58,959 bases of DNA, taken from positions 1 through 58,959 of the forward strand of contig DGIA01000035.1 of NCBI GenBank assembly GCA_002392965.1. Direction: 5' to 3'. Under the pieces are notes generated by a model, which saw nothing but the letters and a program-made list of their open reading frames with translations, ran no database searches and was not told the DNA's origin. The position numbers and the translations under genes are program-made. Shown one piece after another: positions 39,110 to 48,384 of the stretch. Position 1 is the first letter of the stretch. Every line of letters starts with the position of its first letter. The stretch is from Bacteroidales bacterium UBA3834. GTDB lineage: Bacteria; Bacteroidota; Bacteroidia; Bacteroidales; P3.

Positions 39110-41113
39110 ATGAAAAAAGCATTATTCTTTTTGGCCATTGCCCTGATGGGCCTGGCCGCCAATGCACAGGTTGCCTTTGAGGAGAACTTCAATGGTATGA
39201 CTGCCGGAAGCACCCCAACAGATTGGGTTACCTATTCTGACACTCTGACCAACTACAGCAGCTATAGCAACTGGGGTACCAGTTGGACGGTGATGAACTA
39301 CGATGAGGCTGGCACCGACAAGATTGCCGTTTCCGTCTCTTATACCACCGTATCACAAGACTGTGACCGCTGGATGATTACTCCCTCCATCAACATTCCC
39401 TCCACTGGCTATAGTCTGGTGTTCGAGGTTTGGGGTCGTTCCACCACCTATCCCGAAAAGGTGAGTGTCAGAGTATCCACCACCGACACTGAAAAAGAGA
39501 GCTTCACCGAAGTGCTCGACGTAGTGATGGATGGTGAAACCTATACCAATGGCTGGAATAATGTCATGGTGAACCTCGATGCCTATGCCGGCCAGAATAT
39601 CCACATCGCTTTTGTCAATCATGGCGACGGCTATTACACCCTCCTCGACAACGTGAAAGTATTCGTAATGCCCCAGAATAGCCTGGCATTCTCCAGCATA
39701 GACGTTCTGCCCTACACCGCCCTCAACGGCGAGTGCACCGTGCAGTTTGCCGTGCAGAACACCGGCTTGGCCAACCTCACCTCTTATGACTACATCGTTA
39801 CCGCCAACGGCACCCAAGTCGGCGAAACCCACCACGTCTCCGGCATCAACGTAGCCACCTTCGCTTACAATGACCAGACCGTCACCGTTCCCGCTTCCGC
39901 CCTGGGTCAAATGGCCATTGCTATCACCGCCAGCAACCCCAACGGCGCGACCGACGATGACGAAAGCGACAACAGCGGCAATGGCACCACCACCGTCTTC
40001 GACCCCAGCACCTTCACGCATTCCATCCTACTTGAGAACTTTACCACTGCCCGATGCCAATTCTGCCCTGGTGGCCACGAGCGCATCAACACTGCCATTG
40101 TTCCCTATGAGGACAACGTTGTATGGGTGGCCCACCACACAGGCTATGGCAGTGACAACATGACCCTCCATGAGTCGGAAGAAATTGCTGGATATGCTAC
40201 CGGCGAATCCATCGCAACCTGGGAATGGCATCCCGGCCTCTATGCCGCCACCGCAGCCCTCGATAACCAAGGTTATTACACCCACGGCGGCACTTCTGCC
40301 CCTGCCATGGCCATTGACCGCAACGCCGCCTATGCCATTGAGCCCGAATCCGACGGTGTGGTTGGTTCGGTAGGTGACGTTAGCGACATCGCCAACCTGT
40401 TTATGAGGGCCCTCTCCTCACCCAACAACAATCTCACCATCGAATGGGATGGCCTGAGTTACAACGCCCAGACCCGCGAAGTCAAAGTCACCGTCAAAGG
40501 TCTCTTCCTCAGCAACATTACCGACAGTCTCCGACTCAACCTCTGGGTGATTGAGGATGGTATTGCTGGCACACAGGTCGATGCCAACCAGGGCGGCACC
40601 GTCAGCTACATCCACAACCACGTGATTCGCAAATTCGTCACCCCGACCTGGGGCGAAGCTTCCGCCTTCAACATGGGCACCAACCGCGGCAACACCTACA
40701 GCAAGAGCTACACCTTCACCTTGCCCAATAACATCAACGCTCAGAACGCCCACCTCGTGGCCTTTGTCGCCAAAGCCGGCTCAAGCGAGAGCGTCTTTAC
40801 AGACCGCCATGTCCTCAACGCACTCCAGTCACGCAAGCTGACCGACGAGCACCTGGACATCGAGTCGGTCGATATGGAGGCCAGCATGAAGGTCTATCCC
40901 AACCCCGCCACCGAGATGGCCTACATCAGCGCCAACGGCATCATCCGCAGCATGACCCTGACCGATGTCAGCGGCCGCAAGCTACAGGAGATCAACAGCT
41001 TGAACGCCAACGTGATTGAGCTCAACGTGAGCCGCCTCGAGGCTGGTTTCTACTTCATCAGCGTCACCACCGACGAGGGTACGACCACTCAGAAACTCAA
41101 CGTGGTGAAATAA
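39110..41113 (+). CDS. T9SS-exported Omp28-like protein with choice-of-anchor J domain
   Basis: A 667-residue secreted or surface protein. Signal peptide 1-20 (MKKALFFLAIALMGLAANAQ). Residues ~22-195: choice-of-anchor J (cleaved-adhesin-like) beta-sandwich (FEENFNGMTAGSTPTDW; CDRWMITPSINI). Residues ~205-300: CARDB-like domain ending in an acidic DDDESDN turn. Residues ~312-575: Omp28-like domain beginning LLENFTTARCQFCPGGHERI, a thioredoxin-like CxxC. Residues ~590-667: type IX sorting domain (MKVYPNPATEMAYI ... LEAGFYFISVTTDEG). Probably anchored to the cell surface via the Por system. Monocistronic, with a hairpin terminator following. Confidence 0.85.
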   Translation: MKKALFFLAIALMGLAANAQVAFEENFNGMTAGSTPTDWVTYSDTLTNYSSYSNWGTSWTVMNYDEAGTDKIAVSVSYTTVSQDCDRWMITPSINIPSTGYSLVFEVWGRSTTYPEKVSVRVSTTDTEKESFTEVLDVVMDGETYTNGWNNVMVNLDAYAGQNIHIAFVNHGDGYYTLLDNVKVFVMPQNSLAFSSIDVLPYTALNGECTVQFAVQNTGLANLTSYDYIVTANGTQVGETHHVSGINVATFAYNDQTVTVPASALGQMAIAITASNPNGATDDDESDNSGNGTTTVFDPSTFTHSILLENFTTARCQFCPGGHERINTAIVPYEDNVVWVAHHTGYGSDNMTLHESEEIAGYATGESIATWEWHPGLYAATAALDNQGYYTHGGTSAPAMAIDRNAAYAIEPESDGVVGSVGDVSDIANLFMRALSSPNNNLTIEWDGLSYNAQTREVKVTVKGLFLSNITDSLRLNLWVIEDGIAGTQVDANQGGTVSYIHNHVIRKFVTPTWGEASAFNMGTNRGNTYSKSYTFTLPNNINAQNAHLVAFVAKAGSSESVFTDRHVLNALQSRKLTDEHLDIESVDMEASMKVYPNPATEMAYISANGIIRSMTLTDVSGRKLQEINSLNANVIELNVSRLEAGFYFISVTTDEGTTTQKLNVVK

Positions 41114-41162
41114 AAAAGAGGTTGACAACCGACAGAGGGTAATTTAATACCCCCATAAAAAA

Positions 41163-41201
41163 GTGACGCGGGATGCAATAAAAAGTTGCATCCCGCGTTA
41201 C
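41163..41201 (+). terminator. Terminator-like hairpin after the T9SS gene
   Basis: A 16-bp stem, GTGACGCGGGATGCAA (41163-41178) with TTGCATCCCGCGTTAC (41186-41201), followed by an A/T-rich but not pure T run. Confidence 0.7.
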
Positions 41202-41225
41202 ATTGTATAATTTATTTTGTATTAT

Positions 41226-41822
41226 ATGAAACGAATAGTGACAATAGCGGCCTTAGTGCTGTGCTGCGCAACGACCTTCGGCCAGCAGGTGGCCTCGCGT
41301 GCCAAAGCCATGCGCATGATGAACTTCAGCCGTCCGGAGTATCAAATCAAGGACATCAAGGTCTATACCGACACCATGACGGTCTATTCCCTGTCGGCCG
41401 ACATCATCTATCCTCTCGGGGTATGGACATCGGTGGAGCAATACATCACCGACAACCAGCTGTCGTGGTACCGCGAGATAGGATACCAGAAGTACTACGA
41501 TTCGATGGAGGTCAGCGTGAACCGCATGCGCCGCTACGACGACAGCTATATCGACATGTACTACAGCATCTGGACCAAGAAGGTGGAGTTGCTGGGCGGA
41601 TACCTTGCCGATGCGGAGGTAGTGCTGGCCAACGGCGTCCACGTGGGCATGTCGAAGGACGATGTATTCAAGGTGTTCTTCAAGAAGTACCCGAAGTCAT
41701 ATACGAGCGACGTGGCGGTGCTGAAGGTGGTGAGCGGAGCCAACGAGGTGGCCGAGATCTACACTTTCAAAGGGCAGAAACTGCGGCACATCAAAATCGA
41801 GACGGCGTATAAGTATTATTGA
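41226..41822 (+). CDS. Hypothetical exported protein
   Basis: A 198-residue protein with a signal peptide (MKRIVTIAALVLCCATTFGQ, cut after Gly/Gln ~19). The mature part has alternating helices and strands (YQIKDIKVYTDTMTVYSLSAD; GVHVGMSKDDVFKVFFKKYP; AEIYTFKGQKLRHIKIET), the last part like a small beta-lamella domain (BamE/SmpA style: a GMSKDDV helix then strands). That similarity is weak. TGATG stop-start overlap with nadD. Confidence 0.65.
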   Translation: MKRIVTIAALVLCCATTFGQQVASRAKAMRMMNFSRPEYQIKDIKVYTDTMTVYSLSADIIYPLGVWTSVEQYITDNQLSWYREIGYQKYYDSMEVSVNRMRRYDDSYIDMYYSIWTKKVELLGGYLADAEVVLANGVHVGMSKDDVFKVFFKKYPKSYTSDVAVLKVVSGANEVAEIYTFKGQKLRHIKIETAYKYY

Positions 41823-42436
41823 TGCATCCAACCGCCAACCACAGTCAACCATCGACCAAAAGAAAGAGCACCGCTCTTTTTTTTGGTTCATTCAACCCGA
41901 TACACGTCGGGCACCTCATCATCGCCAACACCATGCTGCAACAGGACGGCATTGAAGAGGTTTGGCTGGTGGTATCGCCACAGAATCCGCTGAAAGAAAG
42001 GGCATCCCTGCTGGCCGACCACCACAGGTTGCAGATGGTGCAACGGGCCGTGGACGACAACTACAGCCTTCGGGCATGCGACATCGAGATGCACCTTCCC
42101 ATACCGAGCTACACCGTGGTGACGCTGGCGGCCTTGGGCGAGAAATACCCCGACCGCGAATTCAGTCTCATCATGGGCAGCGACAACCTGGAGACCTTCC
42201 ACCGCTGGCGCAACTACGAGTATCTGATTGAGAACTACAGGATCTATGTCTATCCACGCCCAGGGTCGGAGCACTGCCAACTGAAAGAACATCCAAACGT
42301 AACGATGGTCGATGTACCCATGATGGATATCTCCTCGACCTACATACGCAACCGGATCAAGGCCGGACAAGACGTGCGCTACCTGCTCACCGAACCGGTT
42401 TATAAATACCTGAAAGAGATGCATTTTTATGAATAA
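41822..42436 (+). CDS. nadD: Nicotinate-nucleotide adenylyltransferase
   Basis: A 204-residue enzyme that adenylates nicotinate mononucleotide in NAD synthesis. Nucleotidyltransferase motif ALFFGSFNPIHVGHLIIA (about 18-35, GSFNPxHxGH), then WLVVSPQNPLKE, FSLIMGSDNLETFHRW (about 116-131) and the ISSTYIRNRI motif near the end (about 173-182). The N-terminal ~15 residues before the first strand are a hydrophilic extension that may not be translated. Confidence 0.95.
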   Translation: MHPTANHSQPSTKRKSTALFFGSFNPIHVGHLIIANTMLQQDGIEEVWLVVSPQNPLKERASLLADHHRLQMVQRAVDDNYSLRACDIEMHLPIPSYTVVTLAALGEKYPDREFSLIMGSDNLETFHRWRNYEYLIENYRIYVYPRPGSEHCQLKEHPNVTMVDVPMMDISSTYIRNRIKAGQDVRYLLTEPVYKYLKEMHFYE

Positions 42437-42448
42437 CAGGCATCAATA

Positions 42449-44479
42449 ATGAAAATGAATATGAAAAAGGCAATCAAAATATTACTGTGGGTAGTCGGCA
42501 TCGTGCTGGCCCTGCTTATTATCATCTCGCTCTTGGCAGGTCCCATCGCCAAAGGGTATGTCAATAAAAACGGAGAACAACTGACGGGACGCCATGTGCA
42601 AGTGGAACGCATAGGGCTCAACCTGCTGACCGGCAGCGTCAAGGTTTGCGGTTTGGAGGTTTATGAAGACGACGGCGCCACCGTGTTTGCCGGCTTCGAC
42701 ACGCTGAGCATCCGCGCCCACCTGCTGCAATTGCCATTCAAGACCGTCAACCTGCGCCATATCACCCTGTCCGGCCTGCATGCCAACCTGTTGCAAAACG
42801 GCAACCAGTTCAACTTCAGCAGCCTGATTGATCATTTCAAGAGTGACAAGCCCGACGAGGAGAAAGACACCACGCCGAGCGAATGGACATTGAAATTCTA
42901 CAACATACGCATCAGTCATGCCAGCCTTCACTACCGCGACCTGCGGAGCAACAAGTCCCTGAACCTGCCCGACGTGGGTTTACAGGTGCCCGGATTCGTG
43001 CTTGGCGGCAAGGAGCAGACCCAAGGCGGATTGAGTCTGGCATTCGACAAAGGCGGCCGATTGAACGCCGATGCCCACTATGATGCCGAGAATGGCGGTT
43101 TCATGGCCTCGGTCGATTTGACCGACTTCTCGCTTCGCAACGTGGAAGGTTATGTGCAGGACATCGTGGCGCTGAGCGAGGTGAACGGAAAACTGACGGC
43201 CCACATCAACCTGCAAGGCAAGAGCGACGAACTGCTGAAGAGCCACATCGGGGCTGACCTGGCACTGACGGAGGTGGATTTGCGTGATGAGAACAATCAG
43301 TTGGCCGGGCTGAACAGTTTGACAGTCAAAGTCAACAATATCAACATCGACGCCAACAGCTACGACATCGCCGAGGTGCATCTGGACGGTCTCACCGCCA
43401 CCTATGAGCAGTATGACGGCTATACCAACCTGAGCCGCTTGATAAAGAAAAAGGAGCAACAGGAAGATGCCGAAGAGACAACGGACCCAGAAGAGACAGA
43501 AGCGCCCGCAGTACAGGAAACGACCGGCAAGAAGTCGCCCATGCAACTGCATGTGGGCAACCTGTTGGTTGAGAACTGCGCGCTGACCTACGTCAACCAC
43601 ACGCTGCCCGAGGAATTTCGCTTCCCTGTCACGGGGCTGACTGTCAACGCCTCCGACCTCACCACTGCCGGCGACAACAACGCCCGTGTTCGGGCTTCGC
43701 TGCCAGGTGGCGGCCATCTGGCCGTACGTTGGAACGGCAACATCAGCGACTGGAAACAGCACCAAGACCTCTTCCTCACAATCAAAGGACTTGACATGCG
43801 GCAACTGACCCCTTGGGCATTAGCCTACCTCGGCCAGCCCATCGAAGAAGGCATCTTCAGTCTCACCTCGCGCAACAGCATCAATGCCAGCAACCTGAAC
43901 GGGCAGAACTCCCTCGACATCTACAAGGCCAATGTGGGCAAGCGCCGCAAGGACATCGACTCCAAGCTCAACCTACCGGTCAAAGCCGCACTTTACGTCC
44001 TCAAGGACAAAGACGACAAGATACTGATAGACATGCCCGTGAAAGGCAACATCGACAATCCGGAGTTCAACTATATGAAAGTGGTATGGAAGACCCTGGG
44101 CAACCTGATTGTCAAGGTGGCCACCTCGCCAGTGCGCGCCCTCGGCAACGCATTCGGAATGAACGGGGAGAGCCTTGATTTCATTGCTATCGATCCTACC
44201 CAACACGGCTTGACTTCGGAGCAATACCACACGCTTGGACAATTGGCCACCATCGCCCAAAGCGACAGCCTCATCATACTAACCCTTGAACGACAAATGC
44301 CCGAGCCGGCCAACGACACCGTGGCACGCGGCTATGACATGCTGAACATGCAGATCATGCACTACATGGAAGACCAAGGTGTGCGCGACGGACAGGTACG
44401 CATCGTCAACGGAGCCGCACCTGCCAAGGGTGAAAAGAACGGCTATGCGGTCAGCTCGGAAATGAAGATTGACGAATAA
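42449..44479 (+). CDS. AsmA-like / DUF748 envelope protein
   Basis: A 676-residue inner-membrane-anchored protein: a single N-terminal membrane helix (ILLWVVGIVLALLIIISLLAG, in part, about 12-31) and a large periplasmic part of beta strands resembling the AsmA/bridge-like lipid transfer family: LTGRHVQVERIGLNLLTGSVKV near the start and VKAALYVLKDKDDKILIDMPVKGN and NPEFNYMKVVWKTLGNLIVKVATSP (in parts) near the end, typical of DUF748. An acidic linker with EETTDPEETEAPAVQE splits the middle. Likely role in phospholipid or LPS transport to the outer membrane; established for relatives, not here. The ATG is 12 bases after nadD. Confidence 0.75.
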   Translation: MKMNMKKAIKILLWVVGIVLALLIIISLLAGPIAKGYVNKNGEQLTGRHVQVERIGLNLLTGSVKVCGLEVYEDDGATVFAGFDTLSIRAHLLQLPFKTVNLRHITLSGLHANLLQNGNQFNFSSLIDHFKSDKPDEEKDTTPSEWTLKFYNIRISHASLHYRDLRSNKSLNLPDVGLQVPGFVLGGKEQTQGGLSLAFDKGGRLNADAHYDAENGGFMASVDLTDFSLRNVEGYVQDIVALSEVNGKLTAHINLQGKSDELLKSHIGADLALTEVDLRDENNQLAGLNSLTVKVNNINIDANSYDIAEVHLDGLTATYEQYDGYTNLSRLIKKKEQQEDAEETTDPEETEAPAVQETTGKKSPMQLHVGNLLVENCALTYVNHTLPEEFRFPVTGLTVNASDLTTAGDNNARVRASLPGGGHLAVRWNGNISDWKQHQDLFLTIKGLDMRQLTPWALAYLGQPIEEGIFSLTSRNSINASNLNGQNSLDIYKANVGKRRKDIDSKLNLPVKAALYVLKDKDDKILIDMPVKGNIDNPEFNYMKVVWKTLGNLIVKVATSPVRALGNAFGMNGESLDFIAIDPTQHGLTSEQYHTLGQLATIAQSDSLIILTLERQMPEPANDTVARGYDMLNMQIMHYMEDQGVRDGQVRIVNGAAPAKGEKNGYAVSSEMKIDE

Positions 44480-44485
44480 CTCACA

Positions 44486-46390
44486 ATGGAAGAAGAGAAC
44501 ATATTCACACAGCCCTCAGTGGCAGACTACAACGACGACAGCATTGTACACCTCGAGGACATGGAGCACATACGGCTCCGCCCAGGCATGTACATCGGCA
44601 AACTAGGTGACGGATCCTCGCACGACGACGGCATCTATGTGCTCATCAAAGAAGTCATCGACAACTCGATAGATGAATTCACCTCGGGATTTGGCAAGAA
44701 GATAGAAGTCAAAATCAACTTCGCCGAACGCAAGGTGAGCATCCGCGACCACGGCCGCGGCATTCCCCTGCTCAAGATGGTGGAGGCCGTGAGCAAACTG
44801 AACACCGGTGCCAAATACGACAGCAAAGTCTTTCAGAAGTCGGTGGGCCTCAATGGTGTGGGTACCAAAGCCGTCAACGCCCTCTCCTCTTGGTTCCGTG
44901 TGCAATCGTTCCGCGACGGCAAGACACGCATCGCCGAATTCAACGAAGGCAAATTGGTCAACGACAGTGGCATAAAGGCCGACAACGGTGCTGATTCCGG
45001 CACCATGGTGGAGTTCATCCCCGATGCCAAACTCTTCGGCAACTACCACTTCATCAGTGAATACGTGGAACGCCGCATTTGGAACTACTGTTACCTCAAC
45101 CGCGGTCTGACGATGTACTACAACGACCGCCGCTACTATTCCAAGAACGGACTTCTCGACCTGCTGGAAAACAACCTGCAAAGCGAACCCCTCTACCCTA
45201 TCATCCACATTAAGGAGGGCGATTTCGAAGCCGCCTTCACCCACGTCAACGGGCAGAGCAACGACTATTACTACAGCTTCGTCAACGGCCAGCACACCAC
45301 CGAAGGCGGCACCCATCAAAGCGCCTTCCGCGAGGCCTATGCCCGTGTGGTCAAAGAATTTATCAAAAAAGACTATCCGCCCGAGGTCATCCGCCAAGGT
45401 TTGGTCTGCGCCCTCTGTGTGCGCATCCAAGAGCCCGTATTCGAAGCCCAGACCAAAACCAAACTGGGGTCCACCCACCTCGAGCCCAACAAAGTGGATG
45501 GCACCAACGACAGCCCGTTGCTCAAGACCTATGTGCTTGACATTCTCAAACGCCACCTCGACAACTATCTGCATATCCACGCCGATACGGCACAGGCACT
45601 CTTGGACAAGATCAACGCCAATGAAAAAGAGCGCAAGGAGATTGCCGGCATCAAGAAGGTGGCACGCGAAGCCGGCAAGAAAGCCAGTCTCAACAACCGC
45701 AAACTGCGTGACTGCCACGTGCATTACAACACCAACCACGCGCGCAGACTTGAAAGCACCATCTTCATCACCGAGGGAGACTCGGCCTCCGGCTCCATCA
45801 CCAAGAGTCGCGACGTAGAGACACAGGCCGTCTTCTCGCTCAGGGGCAAACCCAAGAACATCATGAAGATAGACAAAGTGGAGGTCTATAAGAACGAGGA
45901 GCTCAACCTGCTACACAACGCTCTTGACATTGACGACAACATAGAGAATCTGCGCTACAACAATGTGGTCATCGCCACCGATGCCGATGTCGATGGCATG
46001 CACATCCGCTTGCTTCTGCTCACTTTCTTCCTGCGTTTCTATCCCGAGCTCATCTCCTCGGGCCATGTCTATATCCTGCAGACCCCCCTCTTCCGTGTGC
46101 GCAACAAACAGAAAAACACCTACTGCTACACCGACGAGGAGCGCATTGCCGCCATCCAATCGACCCCGGGAGCCGAAATCACCCGATTCAAAGGCCTCGG
46201 CGAAATCAGTCCTGACGAATTCAAGAATTTCATAGGGAAAGATATGCGTCTCGACCCTGTATTGCTGCACAAAGACTTCGACATCAAAGGAGTTCTTGGC
46301 TTCTACATGGGCGACAACACCCCCGAACGCCGCGAATTCATCATGCAGAACCTACGCATCGAAGACGACGAAAGCATAGTGGTGGCATAA
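44486..46390 (+). CDS. parE: DNA topoisomerase IV subunit B (type IIA, ParE-like)
   Basis: A 634-residue GHKL ATPase subunit. MEHIRLRPGMYIGKLGDGSSHDDGI (in part, about 28-50), the ATP-binding Asn/Asp in KEVIDNSIDEF, GRGIPL and GLNGVGTKAVNALS (about 124-137) form the Bergerat fold; ITEGDSASGSI (about 430-440) and IATDADVDGMHIR (about 495-507) form the Toprim metal site; FKGLGEISPDEFKNF is near the end. KLGDGSSxDD is characteristic of the Bacteroidetes ParE-type subunit rather than GyrB. It lies 6 bases after the AsmA-like gene. Confidence 0.9.
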   Translation: MEEENIFTQPSVADYNDDSIVHLEDMEHIRLRPGMYIGKLGDGSSHDDGIYVLIKEVIDNSIDEFTSGFGKKIEVKINFAERKVSIRDHGRGIPLLKMVEAVSKLNTGAKYDSKVFQKSVGLNGVGTKAVNALSSWFRVQSFRDGKTRIAEFNEGKLVNDSGIKADNGADSGTMVEFIPDAKLFGNYHFISEYVERRIWNYCYLNRGLTMYYNDRRYYSKNGLLDLLENNLQSEPLYPIIHIKEGDFEAAFTHVNGQSNDYYYSFVNGQHTTEGGTHQSAFREAYARVVKEFIKKDYPPEVIRQGLVCALCVRIQEPVFEAQTKTKLGSTHLEPNKVDGTNDSPLLKTYVLDILKRHLDNYLHIHADTAQALLDKINANEKERKEIAGIKKVAREAGKKASLNNRKLRDCHVHYNTNHARRLESTIFITEGDSASGSITKSRDVETQAVFSLRGKPKNIMKIDKVEVYKNEELNLLHNALDIDDNIENLRYNNVVIATDADVDGMHIRLLLLTFFLRFYPELISSGHVYILQTPLFRVRNKQKNTYCYTDEERIAAIQSTPGAEITRFKGLGEISPDEFKNFIGKDMRLDPVLLHKDFDIKGVLGFYMGDNTPERREFIMQNLRIEDDESIVVA

Positions 46391-46444
46391 AAAAATTTGG
46401 CCAGTTTCTCTTTTTTTACTATTATTGCACTCAAATCCATCACT

Positions 46445-47149
46445 ATGGCGACTACTCACAAACGCAAAAAGAATCTGATTGTCAGCTACAAAAATCTCAC
46501 TGACGACCTTAAGGAATTATTCAAAGAAGCCTACCCGGACGGCTACAGCAACTACATTACCAAGTTCACCAAGCCCAACGGAGAGCCCATCTTCGTCGTT
46601 CCCTTCGAGACCGACGACACGGCCTATATGGTTAAATTCGATGTCAAAATCGACACCCTTGGCGAAGACCTCGACAAAGCTCTCTTCGACGACGACAGCG
46701 ACGATGCCAAGGACGACGAATTCGCCCCTCTGAGCGAAGCCCTCGAGAAAGAAGAGGAAAACACCTCACACCGTGAACGTCACCTGCGCCACGGCGACTT
46801 TGAGGATATCCTTGACGAGGACAAGAAGAAGAAAGCCACACTCGGCATCGACAAAGAAGGACTCAAGGAAGCCCTCGGTGACGACTCGGACGATGAGGAG
46901 ATTGACAGTTACGACCGCATTGACGAAGAGGAAGAGCCCGACGAAGACTTCGAGCCCTCTGACGAAGACCTGCGCGGCATCGAAGACGAATTCCTCGACG
47001 CGGAAATCCCGCCCCTTGACGCCACCATCCCCGAAGAGGAGATGGCCAAACCCAGCCCAGCTCCCAAGAAGAAAAGCGCGAAAAGCACCTCTGCCGCCAA
47101 AACCGCCAAAACCGCCAAGAAAACCCCTAGCACCAAAAAAAAGAAATAA
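46445..47149 (+). CDS. Acidic protein with Lys/Ala-rich histone-like tail
   Basis: A 234-residue protein of unknown function. Residues ~8-75 form a folded alpha/beta part (LIVSYKNLTDDLKELFKEAY; IFVVPFETDDTAYMVKFDV). Residues ~78-200 are very acidic (runs such as DDDSDDAKDDE and DEEEEPDEDFEP), and the last ~25 are Lys/Ala/Thr-rich (KKKSAKSTSAAKTAKTAKK), like the tail of bacterial histone H1-type proteins. The charge opposition within one chain is striking. No ATG earlier than 46445 fits. It follows parE by 54 bases, possibly co-transcribed. Confidence 0.7.
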   Translation: MATTHKRKKNLIVSYKNLTDDLKELFKEAYPDGYSNYITKFTKPNGEPIFVVPFETDDTAYMVKFDVKIDTLGEDLDKALFDDDSDDAKDDEFAPLSEALEKEEENTSHRERHLRHGDFEDILDEDKKKKATLGIDKEGLKEALGDDSDDEEIDSYDRIDEEEEPDEDFEPSDEDLRGIEDEFLDAEIPPLDATIPEEEMAKPSPAPKKKSAKSTSAAKTAKTAKKTPSTKKKK

Positions 47150-47170
47150 CAAACAAATACCATTTATACC

Positions 47171-47956
47171 ATGAAAAAAACAGTAAAAGTATTATGCCTT
47201 GCCGTCTTGATGATTGGCTCTGCCTTTAGTGCTTCGGCCCAATTCCGCCAGTCGATTTTCTTCAACGTCAACGCCCCCACTGGTGATTTCGCCAGCCAGG
47301 TTACCCCCATGGACAACCGCCCCATCCTCGCCATGCCGGTACCCTCCCAAAATGTGCCCCTCGGCTATTCAGAAATCGGCAAGAACGCCAGCATCGGCTT
47401 CGGCCTCGGCTACCGTGTCAGCTACCGCTTCGACGTTGGATATGGTATGGTGGCTCCCTTCGTCCAGGCCGACTTTTTCTGGAACTCCATCAGCAGTAGC
47501 TTGAGCAATGAGTACCGCGCCGCACGTGCCGACGCCACACCTACTTACATCAACGTCCCTGTGCAGCTCGGTGTCTCTTATCTCTATGATCAGCTCTGGA
47601 ACGACATCACCCCCTACGCTGAGTTCGGCATCGGCGTCGACGGCATGTTCATCACCAGCGAAGGTCCCTGCCATTGGACCACCTTGACCGGCAGCACCGT
47701 CAACTCCGCCAAATATTCCTACGACCCCAGCTTCGCAGTGGCCTTCTCGTTCGGCCTTGGCGCCTACTTCGGCCGCCATGTCAGCGCCGGACTCTACTAC
47801 TATGGTCTTGGTCAGCACACCATCAACTACACCAAAAAGACCATTGACGAAGGCCTGACGGACATTCCTCTCGCCAGCCAGCGCAACTACTTCCTGGCCA
47901 ACCCCACTAGCCGCAGCGTAGGCAGCTTCGCCCTCCGCATCGGCTTCCACTTCTAA
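47171..47956 (+). CDS. Outer-membrane beta-barrel protein
   Basis: A 261-residue exported protein: signal peptide 1-24 (ending SAFSASA-Q), followed by eight or so alternating hydrophobic/polar strands with aromatic ends (IGFGLGYRVSYRFDVGYGMV; VPVQLGVSYLYDQLW; AVAFSFGLGAYFGRHVSAGL) and a C-terminal strand SFALRIGFHF ending in Phe, the BAM recognition feature. OmpA-like or PorT-like small barrel. Ends at a strong terminator. Confidence 0.8.
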   Translation: MKKTVKVLCLAVLMIGSAFSASAQFRQSIFFNVNAPTGDFASQVTPMDNRPILAMPVPSQNVPLGYSEIGKNASIGFGLGYRVSYRFDVGYGMVAPFVQADFFWNSISSSLSNEYRAARADATPTYINVPVQLGVSYLYDQLWNDITPYAEFGIGVDGMFITSEGPCHWTTLTGSTVNSAKYSYDPSFAVAFSFGLGAYFGRHVSAGLYYYGLGQHTINYTKKTIDEGLTDIPLASQRNYFLANPTSRSVGSFALRIGFHF

Positions 47957-47980
47957 GATTCGACCATTTGACACACCCTT

Positions 47981-48023
47981 GCCAGGGGGCGGATACAAGT
48001 ATCCGCCCCCTGGCTTCTTTTTT
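47981..48023 (+). terminator. Terminator of the beta-barrel gene
   Basis: 16-bp perfect stem GCCAGGGGGCGGATAC / GTATCCGCCCCCTGGC with a two-base gap, then a T-rich run (48016-48023). Confidence 0.95.
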
Positions 48024-48133
48024 CCAATTCATCAACCATCAATTCTACTGAAAGGTGATATTGAAACGGCGTAACTTCGGAGCAATTAGAAAAATCAAGA
48101 ATGGAAGTGGTAATACCCACCTATCCCCAAAAC

Positions 48134-48171
48134 AACAGAAGAGACAGAGCTGTTGCTCTGTCTCTTCTGTT
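48134..48171. terminator. Isolated 17-bp perfect hairpin
   Basis: AACAGAAGAGACAGAGC (48134-48150), TGTT loop, GCTCTGTCTCTTCTGTT (48155-48171). Looks like a terminator, but the upstream gene already has one, so it may belong to a lost gene or an unannotated RNA between 48030 and 48130. Confidence 0.6.
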
Positions 48172-48178
48172 TTAGGTA

Positions 48179-48295
48179 GGCTCGGACGTTATCTATTCGC
48201 ACCGATTCCTTGAAGATTTGGAAAAGCTGTGGTCGATGCGCGAGTGGATTCCCGACCCAACGAAGCCGATACTACCCTACAGACATCATGGCTAA
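48179..48295 (+). pseudogene. Possible C-terminal gene remnant
   Basis: An open frame of 38 codons without start codon, ending TAA at 48293-48295. It reads like protein (LEDLEKLWSMREWIPDPTKP, then ILPYRHHG). It begins right after the isolated hairpin. Family unknown; may be chance. Confidence 0.3.
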
Positions 48296-48348
48296 TGTCT
48301 GTAGTTCAATATATTATAACCGCTTAAAAATATCAAATTGAAATTGTT

Positions 48349-48380
48349 TTTGTCGGATAAAGAAAAAGTTGTATATTTGC
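48349..48380 (+). promoter_or_regulatory. Strong Bacteroidetes promoter for structured leader
   Basis: TTTG (48349-48352), 19 bases, TATATTTGC (48372-48380): a near-perfect consensus. The start of transcription is expected about 48386, at the first hairpin of the leader. Confidence 0.8.
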
Positions 48381-48384
48381 ACCT

